A DNA stretch of 64,000 bases from Bartonella fuyuanensis (GTDB lineage: Bacteria > Pseudomonadota > Alphaproteobacteria > Rhizobiales > Rhizobiaceae). A program made the position numbers and the translations under genes. This document shows positions 57,791-64,000 of the stretch, piece by piece. The stretch is taken from contig NZ_JACIFE010000001.1 in the NCBI RefSeq assembly GCF_014197255.1, positions 62,001-126,000 on the forward strand. Reading direction: 5' to 3'. Each line of letters starts with the position of its first letter. Position 1 is the first letter of the stretch. Below the pieces are notes generated by a model. It searched no databases and was not told the DNA's origin. It worked only from the letters and a program-made list of their open reading frames with translations.

Positions 57791-58055
57791 TTTCTTTAAC
57801 TTTTTTGTATTTCTATTTGTATATTAAAAAAACAAACTATTAACATACAAAAATACTAAAAATATCCTTTCATTGATGCAAAATATTTCTTTAAAGCACA
57901 AATTATTACTAAAAAATAGCAAACATAAATCCATCCTTTCCAAATAAAGAGCTATTTTCTTTGGAAAGAAAGTGTTACAGTACAAAAGTATAATATTTTG
58001 CTCTTATAATATGAAGAGAAATAAAAGATCCTAAGGGCAAAAAGGGAGAATAAAC

Positions 58056-61000
58056 GTGTTACACCCAAAAGCATCAACAACAAAAAACACTCAAGATAAA
58101 ATAGAACAAATCCTTTTTGCTCAAACTGACAAAGAAGATCTTGCTTATTACGAGAATGAAGAGCTTCAAAAAGCTACAGCCGTTGCAGTAAAAACTTTTA
58201 ATCTCCATCAAACGGGGCAAAATACCATCCGCTTTGAACAAAATTTAACCCGTAATAACAGACCTATAACCGTTATCACACTTGTCAATGATAACAAACC
58301 CTTCCTTCTAGATTCTATTTTAAATGTCTTCAATCAACACAAAAATCATATTTATTTGATTGCACATCCCATTCTTGATTGTGCTTCTGGAAAACGCATC
58401 AGTCTGATGCAAATTCACATCGAATCACTAAACAAACAACATACACAAAAACTTGAAAATGAACTCACCTTAGTCCTTGAACAGGTTAACGCTGCTGTAC
58501 AAGATTGGAAACCTATGCTTGAAGAAGTTGAAAAGCATATTCGTTCTTACCAAATAAACCTTCCCCTACACTACAAACAAGAAGGCGAAAAAGCTATTGG
58601 ATTTCTTCACTGGCTAATGGACGATAATTTCATCTTCCTTGGTATGCGAACTTACAACTTTATCAAAGACAAAAAAAATCTAAAATCCTTTACAGCCAGT
58701 AACATTGAACTTGGTATACTTACGAATGCTTCTATTCATATTGTTGACAATGAAAATATGAAAGAACCTCCTCAAGAGGTTTTATCCTTCATGGAAAGCG
58801 ATAATCTGTTTATCGTGACAAAAGCTAATAGCCGCTCCAAAATTCATCGCTCTGTTTGGCTCGATTATATTGGTCTTAAAATCTTTGATAAAGAAAGCCA
58901 ACTTTGTGGAGAATTACGCATTGTAGGACTTTTTACCTCCTCAGCTTATACACGCTCTATTTTGCAAATTCCGTTCTTAAAAGAAAAAGCCCAAACTATC
59001 ATTAAGCGGCTTGGCCACAATCACGCCGATTACTCAGGAAAAGCACTTATCAGTGTTTTGGAAACTTATCCAAGAGATGAAATGTTTCGTTCTGATGTTG
59101 ATACTTTGACAGAAAATAGTAAACTTATTTTACAATTAGATGAGCGTCCACGTTTACGAGTTCTTGCTCATATTGATTCTTTTGGGCGCTTTGTTTCAAT
59201 CCTTGTCTACGTACCTCGTGACCAATACAGCAGCAATCTGCGTGAAAAAGTTGGCGAACATTTTGTTGAGCTCTATAAAGGCGACTTTTTTGAATCTTAT
59301 CCGCTATTTTTGGAAAGCACCCTTATACGTGTCTATTATATCATCCATCGCAAAGGAAACGAAACTGTTTCTCTTATCGAGCGCTCCACACTCGAACAAC
59401 ATGTACGTTCGATTGCACAAAGTTGGGAAGACAGTATTCAAGCCATCGCTCTTACCCACAAAACAACAGAGCAACAAATACGGCTAGCTAGCGAATTCCC
59501 CAACAGTTATCGTGATTTATTCTCAGCTGAAGATGCTATTAACGATGCCGGGCATATTCTAAGCCTTCATGATAAAAAGCCCCTTTTCGTAACCTTTTAT
59601 CACGTCAAAAACAAAGAAAAACAGTGCATTTCTCTTCGACTTTTTCACCGTCATGAAGCACTTGCCCTTTCCAAACGTGTACCACTCCTTGAAAATATGG
59701 GGTTTCGCGTTATTGCAGAACAAACCCTCGAATTACCAGATGGCAATGGGCAATCTGTATATCTTCATAATATGCAACTAGAAAGTACTTTCCAATCCTG
59801 TATCGACTTTGAAAAAGATAGTCAAAAACACGCCGAAACTTTTGAAGCCATTTGGGCACAAAATGCTGATAATGACGCTTTTAATGCTCTCACTCAAACA
59901 GCTGAACTTAATTGGCATGAAATTGTTATTTTGCGCCATTATGGACGCTATCTTCAACAAACTGGAATTCCTTATTCGCAAGATCGCGTTGCCCAAACTT
60001 TAAATGCTTATCCTGCTATTACCCAAGATCTTTATGCTTTATTTCATTTAAAATTTCATCCAAGCCATTCAGAAAAAGAACGGAAAAGAAATCAATCAAT
60101 CATTCGAACGCGCATTGAAGAAAAATTACGAAAAGTATCTGGTTTAGATGATGATCTCATCCTACGCCGTTATTGTAACCTTATCGATGCAAGTTTACGA
60201 ACTAATGCCTTTACACCTCTTCCTGATGGAAGTTCACGGCGTATTTTAGCCACAAAATTAAATCCGCGCCAGATTGAAGGTTTGCCTGAACCACGTCCTT
60301 ATCGAGAAATTTTTGTTTACGGACCGGAAGTTGAAGGGGTCCATTTGCGTTTTGGACCTATTGCTCGTGGCGGAATTCGTTGGTCTGACCGTGCCTTAGA
60401 TTATCGCACTGAAATCCTCAGCTTAGTCAAAGCCCAACAAGTTAAAAATGCAGTTATCGTTCCTGCCGGCGCAAAAGGTGGATTCTATCCCCATCGCCTT
60501 CCCCAAACAAGTGACCGTGCTGTCATTATAGAGGCAGCCCGACAAGCTTATACAGACTTTATCACAGCTTTGCTCTCCATCACAGACAATCTGATTCACG
60601 GTAAAATAAGTACCCCCTATAATGTCATTTGTCATGATGATCCTGACCCCTATTTTGTTGTAGCAGCAGACAAAGGGACAGCGACCTTTTCTGATACAGC
60701 CAACGCCATCAGCCAAGCAAATCACTTTTGGCTCGATGATGCTTTTGCTTCTGGCGGCTCAGCAGGCTATGATCACAAAGCCATTGCTATTACAGCCAAA
60801 GGTGCGTGGGAAGCTGTCAAAAGACATTTTCGAGAATCATTTGATCACGATATTCAAACAACGCCTTTCACCTGTGTCGGTGTTGGCGATATGTCTGGTG
60901 ATGTTTTTGGCAATGGAATGCTCCTTTCTAAACAAACAAAATTGATTGCTGCTTTTGATCATCGCGATATCTTTATCGATCCAAATCCAAACATCGATGA

Positions 61001-62765
61001 AAGTTATGCAGAACGTATGCGCCTCTTCAAGCTTCCTCGCTCAAGCTGGCAAGATTACGATCAAACAAAATTATCAAAGGGCGGTGGTATCTTCTCACGA
61101 AAAGAGAAAACCATTACTCTCTCACCCGAAGCAATACAAGCTATTGGTTTCGAAAAACAAACAGGAACACCCTTTGAAATTATTTCTGCTCTTCTCAAAG
61201 CCCCTGTTGATCTTTTATGGTTCGGTGGCATTGGTACTTATATCCGCTCTGCAACAGAAAACGATGCCCAAGTAGGTGATCGTGCAAATGATGCAATCCG
61301 CATTACGGGAGAGCAGGTGCGTGCAAAAATTATTGGCGAAGGAGCTAATCTTGGTGTTACACAACGTGGACGGATTGAATATGTCTCAAATGGTGGTCGG
61401 TGCAACACGGATGCTATCGACAATTCTGCTGGGGTAAATTGTTCTGATATTGAAGTCAATCTCAAAATTGTTCTTGAATCAGCCCTACGTGCTAAAACAC
61501 TAACCCGCGAAGAACGTAATAAACTCTTGAAAAAAATGACGCCTCAAGTCGAACAACTCGTCTTGCGCAATAATTATCTACAACCTCTTGCTCTCTCTTT
61601 ATCAGAAAACCAAAGCACTGCTGATTTACCCTATCAAATACGCTTTATGCGTGATTTGGAACAAAAAAAACTTCTAGATCGCAGAGTTGAAATGCTCCCA
61701 GATGAACAAGTTTTACAACAGAGAATAGCCCAAGGAAAAGGTCTTCTCCGCCCAGAACTCGCTGTTATTTTTGCATATGCTAAATTAACCCTAAAAGAGG
61801 AAATTGCTAATAGCCCCATTGTTGAGGATCACTATTTCAATACAGCCTTGCTGAACTATTTTCCAACCCAAATTCAAAAAAAATTTGAGAAGGAAATTAT
61901 TAACCATCAATTGCGTCGGAATATTATCGCAACGCTGATTGCCAACGATATTGTAAATCGTGGAGGACCCACTTTTGTTAACCGACTACATGAAGCAACA
62001 GAACAAAAGACTGAAAATATTATTCGCGTTTTCATTGCCATCCGTGATGGTTTTGAAATTCCTCAATTGTCTGATCAAATTGATAAGCTTGATAATAAAA
62101 TACCTGGTCTTGTTCAAAATAAATTCTACGCAACAATGATCCCCATGCTCTTTGAAACAACAAATTGGGGATTGCACAACATGGATCTCTCACATCCATT
62201 AGAAGAAATTGTAAAAACAATAAAGCAAGCTCGTAGTGTTATTGAAAAAGAGCTTTTGCATTCTCACGATAACGAGATTAATCAAAAGATTGAAGAAAAA
62301 GCACGACAATATAACGAAGAAGGAGCACCAAAAGCATTAGCAAAACAATTAGCTCTCTTGGAAGCTGCACCAATAGTCTGTGATATTTCTTTGATTGCAA
62401 AACAAAGCAATAGTGATCTGATTAAAACTGCAGCAATTTATTACTCACTTGCACAAATTATCCGTATAAACCGCATTAATGAAGCTAGTCAAACAATTCC
62501 CATTCTAGATTATTATGACAGTATGGCTTTAAGCCAAGCCAAAGAAAACGTTTCCGAAAGTTTACGGCAAATCATTATGAAAATCCTCAAAAATTATGGA
62601 AAAAAAGAAGATCCTTTTGATACTTGGAAAAAAACAGGTGAAGATCATATTCACAATATTACAAACCGCATTCGTGCCCTTATTGAAAATGATCTCAATA
62701 TTTCTCGTTTTATTTTTGCATCAAGACTAATTTCTCAACTTCAAAATACTGGCTTTCAAACTTAA
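58056..62765 (+). CDS. NAD-specific glutamate dehydrogenase, large (180-kDa) type
   Basis: This 1,569-residue enzyme oxidises glutamate to 2-oxoglutarate and ammonia and is a main entry of glutamate carbon in bacteria that use amino acids. The long N-terminal half contains the ACT-like and helical regions of the large GDH class. The catalytic part starts near residue 770: G-P-I-A-R-G-G-I-R-W-S-D-R, V-K-N-A-V-I-V-P-A-G-A-K-G-G near 805, then the NAD-binding region with C-V-G-V-G-D-M-S-G-D-V-F-G-N near 945. The start is GTG with AAGGGAG seven bases upstream. The length is usual and no damage is visible. It stands alone between decayed regions. Confidence 0.95.
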   Translation: MLHPKASTTKNTQDKIEQILFAQTDKEDLAYYENEELQKATAVAVKTFNLHQTGQNTIRFEQNLTRNNRPITVITLVNDNKPFLLDSILNVFNQHKNHIYLIAHPILDCASGKRISLMQIHIESLNKQHTQKLENELTLVLEQVNAAVQDWKPMLEEVEKHIRSYQINLPLHYKQEGEKAIGFLHWLMDDNFIFLGMRTYNFIKDKKNLKSFTASNIELGILTNASIHIVDNENMKEPPQEVLSFMESDNLFIVTKANSRSKIHRSVWLDYIGLKIFDKESQLCGELRIVGLFTSSAYTRSILQIPFLKEKAQTIIKRLGHNHADYSGKALISVLETYPRDEMFRSDVDTLTENSKLILQLDERPRLRVLAHIDSFGRFVSILVYVPRDQYSSNLREKVGEHFVELYKGDFFESYPLFLESTLIRVYYIIHRKGNETVSLIERSTLEQHVRSIAQSWEDSIQAIALTHKTTEQQIRLASEFPNSYRDLFSAEDAINDAGHILSLHDKKPLFVTFYHVKNKEKQCISLRLFHRHEALALSKRVPLLENMGFRVIAEQTLELPDGNGQSVYLHNMQLESTFQSCIDFEKDSQKHAETFEAIWAQNADNDAFNALTQTAELNWHEIVILRHYGRYLQQTGIPYSQDRVAQTLNAYPAITQDLYALFHLKFHPSHSEKERKRNQSIIRTRIEEKLRKVSGLDDDLILRRYCNLIDASLRTNAFTPLPDGSSRRILATKLNPRQIEGLPEPRPYREIFVYGPEVEGVHLRFGPIARGGIRWSDRALDYRTEILSLVKAQQVKNAVIVPAGAKGGFYPHRLPQTSDRAVIIEAARQAYTDFITALLSITDNLIHGKISTPYNVICHDDPDPYFVVAADKGTATFSDTANAISQANHFWLDDAFASGGSAGYDHKAIAITAKGAWEAVKRHFRESFDHDIQTTPFTCVGVGDMSGDVFGNGMLLSKQTKLIAAFDHRDIFIDPNPNIDESYAERMRLFKLPRSSWQDYDQTKLSKGGGIFSRKEKTITLSPEAIQAIGFEKQTGTPFEIISALLKAPVDLLWFGGIGTYIRSATENDAQVGDRANDAIRITGEQVRAKIIGEGANLGVTQRGRIEYVSNGGRCNTDAIDNSAGVNCSDIEVNLKIVLESALRAKTLTREERNKLLKKMTPQVEQLVLRNNYLQPLALSLSENQSTADLPYQIRFMRDLEQKKLLDRRVEMLPDEQVLQQRIAQGKGLLRPELAVIFAYAKLTLKEEIANSPIVEDHYFNTALLNYFPTQIQKKFEKEIINHQLRRNIIATLIANDIVNRGGPTFVNRLHEATEQKTENIIRVFIAIRDGFEIPQLSDQIDKLDNKIPGLVQNKFYATMIPMLFETTNWGLHNMDLSHPLEEIVKTIKQARSVIEKELLHSHDNEINQKIEEKARQYNEEGAPKALAKQLALLEAAPIVCDISLIAKQSNSDLIKTAAIYYSLAQIIRINRINEASQTIPILDYYDSMALSQAKENVSESLRQIIMKILKNYGKKEDPFDTWKKTGEDHIHNITNRIRALIENDLNISRFIFASRLISQLQNTGFQT

Positions 62766-63019
62766 AACAAGTATAAACAACTTATTAAAATTTTCGTTCT
62801 ATCCCTTTCCATAAAAACCCAGCAATATAGAGCAAGAGTTTGCATTTTTAGGCAAAGCACCTAAAATAAAAATCTTGCTATTTAATTACAACAGAATTGT
62901 TTTTAACAATTTCAAAACGACAGCAGAATCGATTACTTCATTTAAAAACATAAACTTTCAAACTTAAAAACTGTGCAAAATAGTTGAATTTCTCTCCATT
63001 TTATCCATCCATGGCTAAT

Positions 63020-63480
63020 TAATAATAGTTTATCATTGTTCCTATCACATTATAACTTTGAAAACTGTAAGATACTCTCATTCCAAATCTATTTATTATT
63101 AATGAATCAAAACCATACCCTAACAAAGCACAAACGGAATAAGTGTGTGAGAAAAACTATACAAAAAAGAAGTAAAAATACCTCTTATGAATCATTTCAA
63201 GTACCAAAAGCTATCCGTAACATTAGGAGCTGACAAATAGTGTGATAGTGCCTGCTTGTTCCTGCATAAGCATAAAAATGTGGACACTCAATAGCTTTAT
63301 CGTTACCCTATTCGACAAGCGCCATTGCAAACTGGGCTTATGCACTAAGAGATATTTCTTTCAAATAAGCACGTAAATTGGCAATCCAATGTTACATAAG
63401 GGACGTTGACCTCATTAAAGAATATGAGAAACAAAAACATGAAGCGATGCGTAAGCAGACTACTTACAATAAAGAATAAT
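63020..63480 (+). pseudogene. phage integrase remnant (leader and 5' part), copy 4
   Basis: A leader like that at 24196-24330 (CTCATTCCAAATCTATTTAT against CTCATTCCAAACCTGTTTAT) is followed by the N-terminal pieces K-N-T-S-Y-E, Q-V-P-K-A-I-R-N-I-R, then a C-L-F-L-H-K-H-K-N-type stretch near 63260, A-L-R-D-I-S near 63340, A-R-K-L-A near 63370 and D-L-I-K-E-Y-E-K-Q-K-H-E-A-M near 63410. Several shifts and stops interrupt it. The core-binding and catalytic parts are absent. Confidence 0.72.
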
Positions 63481-63589
63481 GCTTGAAAATCATTGATTTG
63501 CAAGAAAAATAAGCACTGCAAAATATCAAAACTTTTCATGAATTGAACAAAAAACAAGTTCAAATTTTTCTATCAAATATCTTCATTCT

Positions 63590-63960
63590 AAAAATATAAT
63601 ATATTGATTTACAATCATAATTATATAATTTTACCTATTGAAGGAGAATGGAGATATTCTAAATTCCTTACATTTTAAATCTATTTATTTTGAATCAACC
63701 ACCCGATTTCCCCTTGTATGTCATGAATGCAAAAATCACATGAACAAAACACTTATAAAAAAGAAGTAAACAATACCTCTAATAAACCCATTAATGAAAG
63801 AAAATTGTCGCGATATTAATATTAGAGGAAATTAAGAAATCCCATTAATGCTCGCTTTCTCTTTCACAAGCCTAAAAATAGTAATGCACAATGGATTTCA
63901 TGTTAAATTATAATATCATCATGAAATAAGAGATATCAAAAAATATTTTTTAAATAAATG
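63590..63960 (+). pseudogene. phage integrase remnant (leader and 5' part), copy 5
   Basis: The leader block TTTTAAATCTATTTATTTTGAATCAACC near 63675 resembles the other copies, followed by an AAAAAAGAAGTAAA block and, near 63865-63940, pieces reading H-K-P-K-N-S, N-A-Q-W-I, H-H-E-I-R-D-I-K that fit the integrase N-terminus. It is more eroded than copy 4, which lies immediately to its left. Confidence 0.55.
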
Positions 63961-64000
63961 CATGAATCATATAAACTTATTCTAATTCTATTTCACGTAG

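Larger units (their letters stand above)
62766..64000. other. gene-free right end with two integrase remnants
   Basis: After the glutamate dehydrogenase gene there is a possible long-range hairpin (AGCAAGA near 62831 with TCTTGCT near 62873), then two successive integrase leader-plus-fragment units (63020-63480 and 63590-63960). No intact gene is seen up to the window edge. Confidence 0.5.

Noticed and set aside
62827-62880. Terminator after the glutamate dehydrogenase gene
   Set aside because: The arms are about 35 bases apart and no T run follows, so I list it only as a possible hairpin in the gap description.
1-64000. tRNA, rRNA or CRISPR loci
   Set aside because: I looked for T-arm-like sequences next to integrase remnants and for regularly spaced repeats and saw none I could support.

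Overview
This window looks like chromosome from a Bartonella of the trw-bearing lineage. It is AT-rich and the gene content is that of a small alphaproteobacterial (Rhizobiales) genome. It carries the complete Trw type IV secretion locus with multiplied trwL, trwJ, trwI and trwH genes that is characteristic of these pathogens. Long stretches between genes hold decayed phage integrases, a dead IS607-like element and other pseudogenes. The genus is inferred from content and order; the species cannot be named from sequence alone. I saw no rRNA, tRNA or CRISPR array.

Layout. 0-6 kb: ftsK (minus strand) with a decayed duplicate of its own 3' end, then a ubiquinone-biosynthesis hydroxylase. 6.9-23.5 kb: the trw locus. 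A divergent H-NS-like regulator (korB position) faces an unidentified secreted-protein gene, a trwN-like transglycosylase and korA. Next come five tandem trwL pilin genes, trwM, trwK, then J1-I1-H1-J2-(broken J3)-I2-H2, then trwG, F, E and D, closed by a strong terminator. No coupling-protein or relaxase gene (trwABC) follows, as expected for a system used for host interaction rather than DNA transfer. 23.5-26.8 kb: no intact gene, but the best preserved integrase remnant. 26.8-30.2 kb: sdhCDAB. 30.7-32.9 kb: rimM-trmD-rplS. 33-39 kb: sapC-family gene, xerC, bolA, a J-domain gene, cobS and cobT. 39-42.5 kb: decayed sequence, a queuosine-precursor transporter gene, rpmB and surf1. 43.5-45.4 kb: dead IS607-like element. 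45.9-47.5 kb: purH. 50-54.5 kb: htpX-rsmB-heparinase-like genes on the minus strand and an SDHAF4-like gene. 54.6-57 kb: ffh-chorismate mutase-rpsP. 57.2-57.8 kb: decayed carbonic anhydrase. 58-62.8 kb: large NAD-glutamate dehydrogenase. 62.8-64 kb: two more integrase remnants.

The most unusual structure is inside trw. A 1,779-bp segment covering the 3' half of trwJ, all of trwI and all of trwH occurs twice without any difference I could find (14361-16139 and 17956-19734). The second copy is attached to a trwJ whose 5' half is full of stop codons. The copied block therefore looks recently homogenised or duplicated, while the broken trwJ upstream of it has decayed. Both copies end at the same seven bases, the first codons of the next gene (trwJ2 or trwG). 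trwL1-L4 also share a near-identical core with variable ends, and trwJ2 has internal repeats, so the surface-exposed parts of the pilus are where the locus diversifies.

A second theme is reductive decay. Fragments of one integrase family recur in most of the gene-poor gaps. The 3' ends of ftsK and the transporter gene are each duplicated about 1 kb downstream of the intact copy and have decayed. The usual ffh-rpsP-rimM-trmD-rplS cluster is split into two pieces about 22 kb apart.
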